Of a DNA stretch of 34,039 nt, positions 1 through 9,000 are shown piece after piece. The stretch comes from a virus: IMG/VR virus record IMGVR_UViG_3300037563_000264, positions 1 through 34,039 of that record; one strand, given 5' to 3'. The first letter of the stretch is position 1. Each line of letters starts with the position of its first letter. The notes beneath the pieces are model-generated. The model had not been told where the DNA came from. It did not search any database and saw nothing but the letters and a program-made list of their open reading frames with translations. A program made the position numbers and the translations under genes.

Positions 1-81
1 CATAAAAGAAAAATCACTAAGACTAAGTTCTGATACTTCCCACAGTTCAAGTAAGATATGAACGCCTTTTGTGCCTACCAT
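1..81 (-). CDS. Start of a possible SpeD-like (AdoMet decarboxylase family) protein, partial
   Basis: Only the first 27 codons are inside the window; the gene continues past base 1. The peptide begins MVGTKGVHILLELWEV, which resembles the N-terminus of S-adenosylmethionine decarboxylase proenzymes (a G-H-L-L-x-E-hydrophobic strand). An AAGGAG ribosome binding site sits just before the ATG, and a TAGTATAAT promoter-like motif lies about 20 bases upstream. SpeD enzymes self-cleave to form a pyruvoyl group and feed spermidine synthesis; phage SpeD homologues are known, and some have changed substrate to ornithine or arginine. The catalytic Ser and the cleavage site are outside the window, so the assignment rests on a short N-terminal resemblance and is tentative. 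Confidence 0.4.
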   Translation of the reverse strand, partial: MVGTKGVHILLELWEVSELSLSDFSFM

Positions 82-99
82 CTCACACTCCTTTTTTAT

Positions 100-108
100 A
101 TTATACTA
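100..108 (-). promoter_or_regulatory. Promoter-like TAGTATAAT motif
   Basis: The minus strand reads TAGTATAAT here, directly after the TAA stop of the upstream gene (109-111) and about 20 bases before the ATG at 81. The same 9-mer recurs at four other gene-block starts in the window. No convincing -35 box was found 17 bases upstream. Confidence 0.5.
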
Positions 109-747
109 TTAAGGAGCTGGTGCCGTAGCAGGAACAAGTATAAGGTAACTGACTTCACTAGTACCTGAAAAGGTTATAGTAATTGATGTAGCAGTAGTCT
201 TAGTGTAGGTACTTGCTACTTTTCCGCCAAGCAAAACAAGTGCTGTAGCATTATTACTTGTTAGTGTGTGTGTGTCAATCACAGTGGGGGTTGTTAATAT
301 ACCAGAAAGAGTTCCTCTGAAGTCAAACATAGACTCTACATAATTTAGGTCATTCTGTATATTATTGATAGTACTTGAGTGTACGGTATCGCCTACAGTA
401 CTATAACTTATGGTTACTGTCTGCCCAATTACTGTACTAAAAAAGTACAATTTCTTGTTAACAGAATCTGTAAAGAAGGCATTTGGTGTGTTTACAGATG
501 ATAGGTAGAACACTTCTGTAAATGTTACACCTCCATTAGAAACAGTTATAGTACTTGGAATAGAAGAACCGTTAGCTAACGTAGTTTGAGATCTTGGGGA
601 ATAACCCAGTACAACAGATCCGTAGGAAGGTTTAAGACCGTCCACTGTTACCGTATAAGTAACAGGATCCGTCGTACCTTGTCTTGGTATATTAACATTC
701 TGGTCAATTAAATTTGAAGTACCAATCAGTGATGCAGGAAAGGACAT
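109..747 (-). CDS. Ser/Thr-rich beta-type protein, possible virion surface protein
   Basis: A 212-residue protein, very rich in Ser, Thr, Val and Gly, with alternating short hydrophobic strands, no cysteine and no membrane segment or signal peptide. This composition is typical of all-beta phage proteins such as decoration, baseplate or fibre-tip proteins, but no specific family is recognised. The C-terminus ends in a low-complexity PATAPAP tail. The ATG at 747 has a GGAGG site (GTGGAGGCATAAG). The gene lies one base downstream of the 463-residue gene on the same strand and is the last of the 10.6-kb block of unknown genes. A virion role is inferred from composition and position only. Confidence 0.6.
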   Translation of the reverse strand: MSFPASLIGTSNLIDQNVNIPRQGTTDPVTYTVTVDGLKPSYGSVVLGYSPRSQTTLANGSSIPSTITVSNGGVTFTEVFYLSSVNTPNAFFTDSVNKKLYFFSTVIGQTVTISYSTVGDTVHSSTINNIQNDLNYVESMFDFRGTLSGILTTPTVIDTHTLTSNNATALVLLGGKVASTYTKTTATSITITFSGTSEVSYLILVPATAPAP

Positions 748-748
748 C

Positions 749-2140
749 TTATGCCTCCACTATTCTCAACATCATAGCAGTCCTTTTTAAGGCAGGTTTG
801 ATTGTATAAGCTGCCACATAGTTAATCGCAGGTTTCTGTGCAAGTTTAACAGCAGAGAAAGCCTTTGATAAATCAGATGCAACTGATTGAAGAACTGTGG
901 CAGCCGTTATTTGTTCATCCCTACTCTTAGCAGGTAACTGTTCTGTGATATAGGATTTAATACCTTTGATCGTATCGTTTATACTATCTACGTCATGAAG
1001 TATAACTGAATCACCGGCAGGAATAGTTTTTTGTATTTCTGCCACCTTACTGGAAATGTCCTCTACAGTCATTAAGGCATAAGCTAACAACTTCTCTGGA
1101 TTACCAATGGATTGCAATTTTACAATAGCATTCCCTTCTGTTGATGCAGCCTTAACTTTAATCATGTCCTTAAGAACATTTACCATGTTACCTAATCTGG
1201 TTCTCTCTTCAGGAGAAAGTTGAGTTGAAGTTTTGACCATCTCTTCTATAAACTGCTTTACAGAAAAGTATGCATTATCTTTTTCTGTTTGTTCAAAGTC
1301 TAACTCATTGTCCCTTTCCTTAAGTTTCTGTATAAACTTCTCAAGGTAGGTTACAAAGTTATCAAATGTAGACTTAACCATATTGTCACCTTGTATCGCA
1401 GTAACGTCAAGTCCTTGTACAGCACTTAGTACTTCATTTGCCTGTATAACTTGAGATAAGAACCTCTCGTGAAGTTGTTCCGCTTCTGATGGAGGGGTAA
1501 ATGCAGGTTTCTCAGCAAGTTGATCTGGTTCAACGGTCTGTTCAATACCCTCAGCAGTTTTTATTGTTATAAACATCTTTCCAGCCTTCTCAAAAACACT
1601 GATAGGTGTAACTGGTTTAAACGCATCATACTTTGCAGCATACCAGGCGGTTTTACTAACTAGTATGGATGCTGTCTTGAGTTCCTTGATCCTCTTTTCA
1701 GTATCCTCAACGCGTTCTAACATAGTTCTGTATGTGCTGGAGTGTGAATACTTATCCTTCTCAGCATCTTTAAGACGGTCCTTAAATGTTTTCAATGCTT
1801 CCTCTTGTTTCTTAATTTCCTCTTTATAATCTTCTGCCCTACTACCTTTACCACCTTTTTGCTTTGTCATCTCAACACTATGTTCATATTCGTGTGGTTT
1901 TACTTCCTCTTTCTCTTTTGTATCTATGTTCCAGTCATTTACACCAAAACCAAGTTCGGTCATGACCTGGTTGGTTACAGCTTTTATGTCCTCTTCAGAG
2001 AAACCCTTAGTTACTTCTTTTATAACAAATTCTGGGTCCTCTCCCCCGCGTATACTTCTCCTTGCAACTTCTTCTACAGCACCAAGAATGTGCTTTGCTG
2101 GAATAAAATCTACTGTACTTCCTGCGGTTTTCTTTTGCAT
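749..2140 (-). CDS. Unrecognised coiled-coil protein, 463 aa
   Basis: A charged, mostly helical protein of 463 residues. Residues about 95-155 form a strong Lys/Glu-rich coiled coil. A short beta-type patch follows around 165-205 (WYAAKYDAFKP, then ITIKTAEGIEQTV), and the C-terminal half (about 215-440) is again helical with regular hydrophobic spacing. There is no cysteine, membrane segment or enzyme motif. The ATG at 2140 has GAGGTGGC upstream and overlaps the end of the preceding small gene by 31 bases. It belongs to the string of unknown genes 109-10657, which read as one transcription unit. A structural or scaffold role is possible but unproven. Confidence 0.65.
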   Translation of the reverse strand: MQKKTAGSTVDFIPAKHILGAVEEVARRSIRGGEDPEFVIKEVTKGFSEEDIKAVTNQVMTELGFGVNDWNIDTKEKEEVKPHEYEHSVEMTKQKGGKGSRAEDYKEEIKKQEEALKTFKDRLKDAEKDKYSHSSTYRTMLERVEDTEKRIKELKTASILVSKTAWYAAKYDAFKPVTPISVFEKAGKMFITIKTAEGIEQTVEPDQLAEKPAFTPPSEAEQLHERFLSQVIQANEVLSAVQGLDVTAIQGDNMVKSTFDNFVTYLEKFIQKLKERDNELDFEQTEKDNAYFSVKQFIEEMVKTSTQLSPEERTRLGNMVNVLKDMIKVKAASTEGNAIVKLQSIGNPEKLLAYALMTVEDISSKVAEIQKTIPAGDSVILHDVDSINDTIKGIKSYITEQLPAKSRDEQITAATVLQSVASDLSKAFSAVKLAQKPAINYVAAYTIKPALKRTAMMLRIVEA

Positions 2141-2289
2141 AATTTTGCCACCTCTTTTTCTAATTTTTGAATTTTTTGTTCATACTCTAGAACCATATCT
2201 GTCACTAATGTGCTAACAACAGGTCCGATGGAAACCTCTTTTGTGAGTTCCTTTATTCTTTCCGCAATTATATTACTTTTTAGTTCCAT
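2110..2289 (-). CDS. Small coiled-coil protein, 59 aa
   Basis: A 59-residue protein starting MELKSNIIAERIKELTKEV, with a leucine/isoleucine heptad pattern in the second half (EYEQKIQKLEKEVAKL). The ATG at 2289 lies one base after the TAA stop of the gene 2291-3166, so translational coupling is likely; a longer in-frame form starting at 2346 would overlap that gene and is less likely. The ribosome binding site is weak (TTTGGGTT). Its 3' end overlaps the next gene by 31 bases. Function unknown. Confidence 0.55.
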   Translation of the reverse strand: MELKSNIIAERIKELTKEVSIGPVVSTLVTDMVLEYEQKIQKLEKEVAKLCKRKPQEVQ

Positions 2290-2290
2290 G

Positions 2291-3166
2291 TTATAACCCA
2301 AACATGTATTTTTGATAGATTCCGATTTCCTGCGGCGATGTACCATTTTGATTATTCGCAGGAATCAGATTATCTGCTGGCGGATACTCATCGTGTCCTG
2401 TCTCATTCTCTTTCTGTTCTGGTGAATCCTTCCTATCGGCTTTACTAGTGTCAAGTACATCTGTCTTCATTTCTAGATGTACTTTAGCTCCAGGCATTTT
2501 CTTCTTCTGTCTAGTATAAAATTTTTCAACTTCAGTTAAAATACCATCTACCTTATCAGTAACTTCTTTACTAAAGTTTGGTTGTCTCAGTTCTGTCAAA
2601 TTAAGGTTCACAGCAGATAATTTCTGTTGTACTGACCCTTCCTTAATCTTGTTACTAATATCGTGAATCATTTCCAACAGTGCATCATCCGGTAACGTAG
2701 TTATGTTGAACTCCTGTCCGTTATACTCAAAAGTAATTTGATAGGGTGCAGTTTTTATAATCTCTGAACTATAGGCAATATTAACTAACTGAGTTAAATA
2801 CTGTCTAAGATTAGTGGACTGTTCAGAACCCATTTCAGTCGTTTCTGCCTGCTGTCCATCATCTTTCTCTTCACTAGCATGTTTAATATAGTTATTGATT
2901 GAAAGCATACGTGCCTCCACAGGATATATTTGTTGGTACATTTCATTGTCTGGTTTAAAGAGTTTCCAACGATCAGGTGTAAACTGTCCTACTTCCATCT
3001 GTTTGTACCACTCACTCTTTTCCCAACGATTATCTCTAGCAGCATCTATATCCCGTGAGAATGTAGTTCTGTCATCCTCTTTAACATGGGATTCAATTCT
3101 ACCTTTATAATGGTCCCTGAATTGGTTAAAAGTCATATAAGGACGTTTCTCTTTATTCTGTGGCAT
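2291..3166 (-). CDS. Unrecognised helical protein, 291 aa
   Basis: A hydrophilic 291-residue protein with no recognised domain. The N-terminal 90 residues are rich in Asp, Arg, Trp and aromatic residues (several RDNRWEK- and DRWKLF-like patches), and the middle contains predicted helices. The last 60 residues are a polar, Pro/Asn/Gln-rich linker ending YQKYMFGL. The ATG at 3166 has GGAGAG 9 bases upstream and overlaps the previous gene by 14 bases. It sits in the same run of unknown genes as its neighbours. No function can be assigned. Confidence 0.6.
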   Translation of the reverse strand: MPQNKEKRPYMTFNQFRDHYKGRIESHVKEDDRTTFSRDIDAARDNRWEKSEWYKQMEVGQFTPDRWKLFKPDNEMYQQIYPVEARMLSINNYIKHASEEKDDGQQAETTEMGSEQSTNLRQYLTQLVNIAYSSEIIKTAPYQITFEYNGQEFNITTLPDDALLEMIHDISNKIKEGSVQQKLSAVNLNLTELRQPNFSKEVTDKVDGILTEVEKFYTRQKKKMPGAKVHLEMKTDVLDTSKADRKDSPEQKENETGHDEYPPADNLIPANNQNGTSPQEIGIYQKYMFGL

Positions 3167-3842
3167 CTAGTATACTCTCCAGTTTAAGAAGTACTTCTGG
3201 TATTCGGGAAGGGTTGACTTCCCCCAGTACGTCTTTTAACAGTTTTCTCAGTTCTGTCTTTGTCTTCTCACTCAGTTGAGTCTTAGCCTGAACTTGTCCC
3301 GCATTATTACCTAACTTTTGGTAAAAAGCTTCTAAACCAGATATTTTTGCATAGTCCTTCATCAGGTTTCTTAACTCACTTATATACTTCTGTAAAATTG
3401 ATTCTAAGTAAGGATTAGATGTCTTCTGTTCACTAATCTGTGCCGCTAACAGATCATACCGTTCCTGTACTCTGTTGAACGTATTAAGGAAGGTCTCATT
3501 CAAGTTTAAGATACGTTTCTCTGTGTCATGAACTACTAAGGAACTGGTTACTGTCCCTTTAGTGTCTGTTTCTACTGATGCTGTTCTTGTGTCAGACGGA
3601 ACTAAAGCATTCTCCTGTGCAGTAACAATCACAGAAGCAACTTCCTGTTGAAGCGTCCTTTTAAACTCTCCTATGTCTTGTTCCTTAATGTAGAAGTCAC
3701 TCTTCTTGTCAATTGCAATATTGTCGTCTTCATCAACAGTATTCCTTATCCAATTTGCAATCTTGACCAGAGTTTCATCCTCATATACCATGTCTTGAAT
3801 CTTCTTAAAATAAGGATGAGTTAAAATTTTCTCGTGTTGCAT
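3153..3842 (-). CDS. Unrecognised coiled-coil protein, 229 aa
   Basis: A mostly helical 229-residue protein with heptad-like stretches around residues 110-150 and 150-225. It has no cysteine and no enzyme motif. The ATG at 3842 shares a base with the end of the preceding zinc-ribbon gene, and the upstream GTGAGT is a weak binding site, so coupling to the upstream stop is likely. Its end overlaps the next gene by 14 bases. Function unknown. Confidence 0.6.
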   Translation of the reverse strand: MQHEKILTHPYFKKIQDMVYEDETLVKIANWIRNTVDEDDNIAIDKKSDFYIKEQDIGEFKRTLQQEVASVIVTAQENALVPSDTRTASVETDTKGTVTSSLVVHDTEKRILNLNETFLNTFNRVQERYDLLAAQISEQKTSNPYLESILQKYISELRNLMKDYAKISGLEAFYQKLGNNAGQVQAKTQLSEKTKTELRKLLKDVLGEVNPSRIPEVLLKLESILDATE

Positions 3843-4150
3843 TAGTGTGTACTCACTTTCTGCTCGAAGTATGTGGCTTTCTCACCTTCAAGACCTAAGT
3901 CACGTTTAACAATCTTTGCAGCATCCGCTTCCGACATACCCGTCCCTATAAGAGTGTTATATAATTGTTCATCCATTGGAGCCCAAAGATCATAATAGGC
4001 CTTTTTATGAATAAACTTCTCTGTAAAGGTTTCCGCATGTATTTGTTTTTTAGCGTAACCACATTTTAAACATTTATCCAAGTCCAATAAGGAGTCAGTT
4101 AAGTGTAACAACTGTTGGGCGCATACGGGACAACTTCTACTTATTGCCAT
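3842..4150 (-). CDS. Small zinc-ribbon protein
   Basis: A protein of about 102 residues starting MAISRSCPVCAQQ. Two CxxC knuckles (CPVC and CLKC, about 20 residues apart) make a four-cysteine zinc ribbon in the first 35 residues. The rest is helical and includes a UBA-like stretch (IGTGMSEADAAKIVKRDLG). I prefer the ATG at 4150 over the one at 4174 because GGAG lies 8 bases before it and the overlap with the upstream gene drops to 14 bases. Small zinc-ribbon proteins can bind nucleic acid or other proteins; the partner here is unknown. Confidence 0.6.
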   Translation of the reverse strand: MAISRSCPVCAQQLLHLTDSLLDLDKCLKCGYAKKQIHAETFTEKFIHKKAYYDLWAPMDEQLYNTLIGTGMSEADAAKIVKRDLGLEGEKATYFEQKVSTH

Positions 4151-5039
4151 TAGTTTTCTCCGGTGCTTCATCACCTTTGGATTGTCCTGCTACTCCTGAT
4201 TCGCCGTCGTTCCGGCTTCCCTCGTAAACGTATGTGTTGCCACAAACGGGACATTTATTTGTTTCTAATCCTGTCTTCCTATCCACTTCTAAGATAGTAA
4301 GAGACTCACACTTTGGACAAGAGTGAAACATCATTGGACTTAATCCGTAAGCACCTGTTTTAGTAGTTGTGGTATCGCTGGATGATGTAGTCTGTTTATT
4401 ACGTTTCTTCACCACAGTACCCTCTGCTGTAGTCATCCTGATTCCGTCTGGTTGTGGTAACAGATCACTTGTTTCAAAGTATTCATCTATTTGTTCAATG
4501 GATATTTCCATTGGTTGATTCCACTCAAGTACTAGTTTGGATACAGTACCAACCTCGTCATCAATAGTAATGAGATCTCCGCCTGTTGAAGCAGGACCTG
4601 CGGACTGAGGTGCTTTACCACCAAGAGGTTGTGCACCTGGAACAACAGTATCAAACCTTTCTTGCTTACCGTCGTTTGTATGATCTTTCGGGAGATCTTT
4701 TCCCATCCAGGCTTCTGCTGGAACTCCGGCGGCATAACGTATAAACTGTACAGTGTGTGCATCTATTGGAGTAACTATTGCTGAAAACTTGCGACCAGGA
4801 TAAATCTTCTCCTTAGCAGTCACATAATAAGGTTTTCTGCTTACTCCGCCTACAACTATTTGAATAAACTTCTCATCATAGTGTGCAGTAGGAACAAGGT
4901 CAATTTTAGCTTCTTTAAGAGAAGACTGTTTGACAGTTGAAACATTTCCTGAACTAGACATAACATGTACCTTGTTGGCATCCTTATTGTTCATTACACT
5001 TACTAAAGAACCTTCTTTTGTCTCATAAAGATTTCTCAT
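4137..5039 (-). CDS. Zinc-ribbon protein with beta-rich N-terminus, 300 aa
   Basis: Residues 1-115 are beta-rich. A low-complexity Gly/Pro/Ser linker follows, then a second folded part. Near the C-terminus, about residues 240-270, two knuckles (SCPKC and KCPVC) form a four-cysteine zinc ribbon, followed by a polar tail ending in NGNK. The ATG at 5039 has GGAGGTG upstream and touches the stop of the gene 5039-6055. It is one of two neighbouring genes with the same zinc-ribbon type. Function unknown. Confidence 0.6.
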   Translation of the reverse strand: MRNLYETKEGSLVSVMNNKDANKVHVMSSSGNVSTVKQSSLKEAKIDLVPTAHYDEKFIQIVVGGVSRKPYYVTAKEKIYPGRKFSAIVTPIDAHTVQFIRYAAGVPAEAWMGKDLPKDHTNDGKQERFDTVVPGAQPLGGKAPQSAGPASTGGDLITIDDEVGTVSKLVLEWNQPMEISIEQIDEYFETSDLLPQPDGIRMTTAEGTVVKKRNKQTTSSSDTTTTKTGAYGLSPMMFHSCPKCESLTILEVDRKTGLETNKCPVCGNTYVYEGSRNDGESGVAGQSKGDEAPEKTNGNK

Positions 5040-6055
5040 TACTTCACCTCCAAAATTTGTACATTAACCCTTGAATAAGGTGTGTCCTTGACTTGCTTAC
5101 CTAACTTTAAATTTCTTTGTGAATATGTCATAAATGCTTTGTAACCTTGGTCAGAACCCCAACGGTTTATAATCCTATTGAGAATAGCATTTGCTTGTAC
5201 TGGTGTAGCTGTTGATAAAAGATTATCCAGTTCCTTTTGATAGTCCCCTTGCCCTGATTGAGCGTGGTTATCAAGGTTAAAGGCGTTATCAAATGTAACC
5301 TTCTCAAACGCACCCAGTTCTTGTCCTTCTGCATCATAAAGAACTACAGGCGGCATCATCTTCCTCTTTGTGCCTTCTGTAAGTACAACAGCGGAAGCAT
5401 AGAGTTTAACATTAGGATCAGCTGGTGCAACAAAACAAAGATCCACCACGTATCCTTTATTGACCTTCTTTAATCCTTTAATTGAGATAGAAGGAACAAG
5501 TTTGGACTTGAATAGTTGGTTTACTAGTATTTCATCCAATGTAGTTAAAATATCTTCAGTTAACTTTGCTGCTTCGTTATTGTTCTGCATCGGTTTATTT
5601 TCCGCTTGCATACTGTGTTCCTTAAAAGGATTGTTAACAGGTTGTTCAGGAGTTGGTGCAGGTGGAAGTGATTCCATCTCATCCGCTGCATATACAGCAC
5701 GTAAGGAAGCAGTTAACTTAATACGATTACTCGGATCCCTGAAAGGAAATACCTCAATAAGTTTTTCTGTCTCATCCACTCTTAATGGATTTTGTTTAAA
5801 TGAGGTTTTAAAATTTCTGAGTTCTTGGTTAATACCTGATACTGCTTTAAATACAGTATCCATATTAACTACAGGATTAACTTCCTCTAATACAGCAGGT
5901 AAATTGTCTTCAATAATACCTGCAATATCCCCGCCTGCTACACTATCTAGTTCTGGAAAACTGCGTTTAAAGTCCAACAAAGCCTCTTTCGAAACCTTCG
6001 TCAAGCCCGTATGATACACATACGATTTAGTTAAGTTATAACCGAACTTTGCCAT
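5039..6055 (-). CDS. Unrecognised protein, 338 aa
   Basis: A 338-residue protein. An N-terminal helical part (1-120) is followed by a Pro/Asn/Gln-rich linker (about 135-165) and a mixed alpha/beta part (about 165-260) containing ISIKGLKKVNKGYVVDLCF. The C-terminal domain ends VNVQILEVK. There are no catalytic motifs. The ATG at 6055 has AAGGAGG 6 bases upstream and shares its last base position with the end of the 1390-residue gene. It probably works with its neighbours in the unknown block. Function not assigned. Confidence 0.6.
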   Translation of the reverse strand: MAKFGYNLTKSYVYHTGLTKVSKEALLDFKRSFPELDSVAGGDIAGIIEDNLPAVLEEVNPVVNMDTVFKAVSGINQELRNFKTSFKQNPLRVDETEKLIEVFPFRDPSNRIKLTASLRAVYAADEMESLPPAPTPEQPVNNPFKEHSMQAENKPMQNNNEAAKLTEDILTTLDEILVNQLFKSKLVPSISIKGLKKVNKGYVVDLCFVAPADPNVKLYASAVVLTEGTKRKMMPPVVLYDAEGQELGAFEKVTFDNAFNLDNHAQSGQGDYQKELDNLLSTATPVQANAILNRIINRWGSDQGYKAFMTYSQRNLKLGKQVKDTPYSRVNVQILEVK

Positions 6056-9000
6056 TATATGCCTCCTTGCTTTATTTTAGCTTTATTTTTTGCCGCTATT
6101 GCTAATGGTGCATCATTTGATGCAACCTGCGGAAATGTTTGTTCCATAGCTTGTGTCATGGTATCAACTGCACTTAGTAATCTGTCTAAATACTCATTTA
6201 TGTTCTGTAGTATAGAAAGTGCTCTTTCTGGTGTTGCCTCCTCACTACTAAGTTTAAGTATATCTAGGAACGATTGAGCACCAGTTCTCTTTTTTGTTCT
6301 GTGAACTTTAAGTTTCTTACCTTCCATTGGTGCTATTACTGGTTTGTCATCCGGATCCCTAGTAATGGAAATAGGCATAGTCTCCCTACGTTGTTGTTCC
6401 TGTTCCTGTGGTTTTAGAGATATCATATGTCTATACTCATCTTTCAGTTTAACCAATTCCTGTTGGAATCTAGAAGCTGGACCTGATTGTAACAAGGACT
6501 CTCTCTGAGTCTGTAACGCATCTAATTGTTTACCTAACTGTTTGACTTGTTCTCTTGGTAATGTGTTATTCTTAGTCTGTTCCACCAGCGAGTCTATCTG
6601 TGTATCTAATGCTGCTACTTGAGGAAGCATCTTTGATATAGCTGCTTCTCTTTCATCAATATCAAACTTAAGTTTTTGCAGACCGTCCAGATGAGCCCAT
6701 TCAGGTGTTTCATGAAACTTATAACCTGCTTTATCCGCAACTCTCTTTTTGGCATTTGTTAACACATCCTCAAAACCCCTTTCAGATAAAGACTGAAGGT
6801 ACTTCTGAGCTTTTTCTTTAGAACCTGCTTGTTGAATAATGTTCTGGTATGCGTTAGATACATCTTCAAGACCTGGTTTACTAAGATATTGTCTAATAAA
6901 CTTTTGTGTATCAGGTGTAACAGCATTCCATACAGAAGTTTTCTCCTCAGGAGACAAACTACCCATAAAGGACTTTAAGGCTGTTGAGTACACCATTCCT
7001 AATACTACGGGACTCTTTCCTGAGGCAGATTCGAATGCTTCAGGAAGTATTTGATCTGCAAATGCTTCTAATGCTTTTGCTTTGTCTGGTGCACCCTTTA
7101 GACTGTTAGCCATATTTTTTGCTTGGTCACTCCAACGAGCAAATATGGTTGGGTTTGTAAAAAGAAGTGCTGCTGTAGCACTACCAACGTCTGGTGCCAT
7201 ATGTTCTACCAGAACACCTTTTTGTGACGGATAGCGTTCTGTTGTTGTAGCTTTAAGTTTTGGGAAGGCATCTTTCAATACCTTAGAACTCTGTCCAATT
7301 CCTTTCACGGAACCCATTACGTCTTTTATAGTATTGCGAGATACATCAAAAAATGCGGCAATGTCTTGTGGTGTTGTTCCTAATATAGTTGTAAACAACT
7401 TGATTTGAGGTGTCATCTGATCAGAACCTAAACTATCGGTTTTAACTTGTACAGGTCCTCTGGAAATAGCTATGTCTAACTGATGATCTACTCCACCGAT
7501 AAGATCTGTCTTCATAGAAGAAATAACATCTTTCTTCTGAGAAAGATCTCGAACCTTCCTTGCAACAGCATATTCTAGTGCTCTGACTTTATCCTGTACT
7601 TCCATTGGTGTTGTGTTGGAAGAAAATCCCTCACCAAATATGGAAGAAAACTCTCCGGAGGTAAACTCCCTTAAAATTGGATCTTGTGTTTGCAATAAAG
7701 CAACCCCAATAAGTGTTTCTACACTGTTGAACATCTTTGAGAGTTTCTCAGTTGCTGCTACAACCTCTTTCAAGTCAGGTCTATTTTTTGGTGTAGCAAC
7801 ATCTTCTTTCTTTGCTGCTGTTTTTATAACAGACTGTAATTTTGCAGCCAAAGCAAAATCTCTTGAAGGGGATTGTTCATTTGATGTCTGGTGCTGTGCA
7901 TATTCAATAATTGTATTCAATTGATGCAACACTTCTTTATACTTCTGAGAAATCTCTAATAAGGATGCAGTGTTATCTGACTCCTCTGCAAACTTTATAC
8001 TACTCATCTTCCTTTTCTTTTGCATTGGTTCTGTCATCTTCTGAGAGTACTCTTTACCAGCAGGTTGTAAAAGAACAGCGGGAGTACCAGATTGTAGTTG
8101 TTTGAATAAGGAACCAAGAACCCAAGCAAAAGCCTGTCCCTCATCTGCAGTAATACTACCAGAGGAAATAGCACTTCTGATTCCCATTATAAGTTTTTTC
8201 TGATTATCTGGTGTTACAATTGTGGTGGTTAACTTCTTAATATTCTCTGCAACTGTTTTAAATGACCCAATAAGTTTATCAAACTCCTGAGTCACTCTTG
8301 GAATTATATCTGTTGCTTGAGCGTGAGTTAATCCTTGTACTGTCTGTTCCTTAATATCAAGAAGGTCGGATACTGAGGAAGTATACTCTGCTGGAGTCAA
8401 TAAAATCAACTTATCATTTAATATATGAGTAATAGACTCATTAACTGTTTCGGCAACAACCTTAAGTTGGTTTGGATCTGTTGCAGTCTTTGACGTGGTA
8501 ATAAGTCTCGGAATGGTAAGTACATCCTGCCTTGCGGAAATCTTATTAGTTGTGAGATCAGATAGGACCCTAAAACCATCCTGTAGGCCTAGTGACATAA
8601 ATAATTCTTTAAGGAACGTATTATTAAGAATGCCGGAGAAGTCTAATTGTGAAATCTTTGTAGTATCAAATTCTGCCTTACCAGACATTGAGTTTACACC
8701 CATTGTTGAAGAAGGTGCTACTTGTGTAGTGTAAGTTGCCGGTAAACCCGCTCTACTAAACGCTGCAGAAATAGAGGTTTGAAAAGCTGTTGTCTTAACA
8801 GAGATAAGACTAAGTATGTCCCACTGGGCGGGACTAAGTATGTTTAACTCTGTAATAATAACACCTAACTGTTTCGCTATACCTTCACCTTGTTGTGCCA
8901 AACTCATTTTAAGTAAAAATGACTTAGGGAGAGATGATAAATTCTTGAGTGTATCTTGCCCTTGAGAAAGATTTTCTGTTATGGTAGCAAATGCTTCTTT

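Noticed and set aside
5460-6014. Open frame of 184 codons on the plus strand
   Set aside because: Opposite strand of the 338-residue gene, with no ribosome binding site and no motif.
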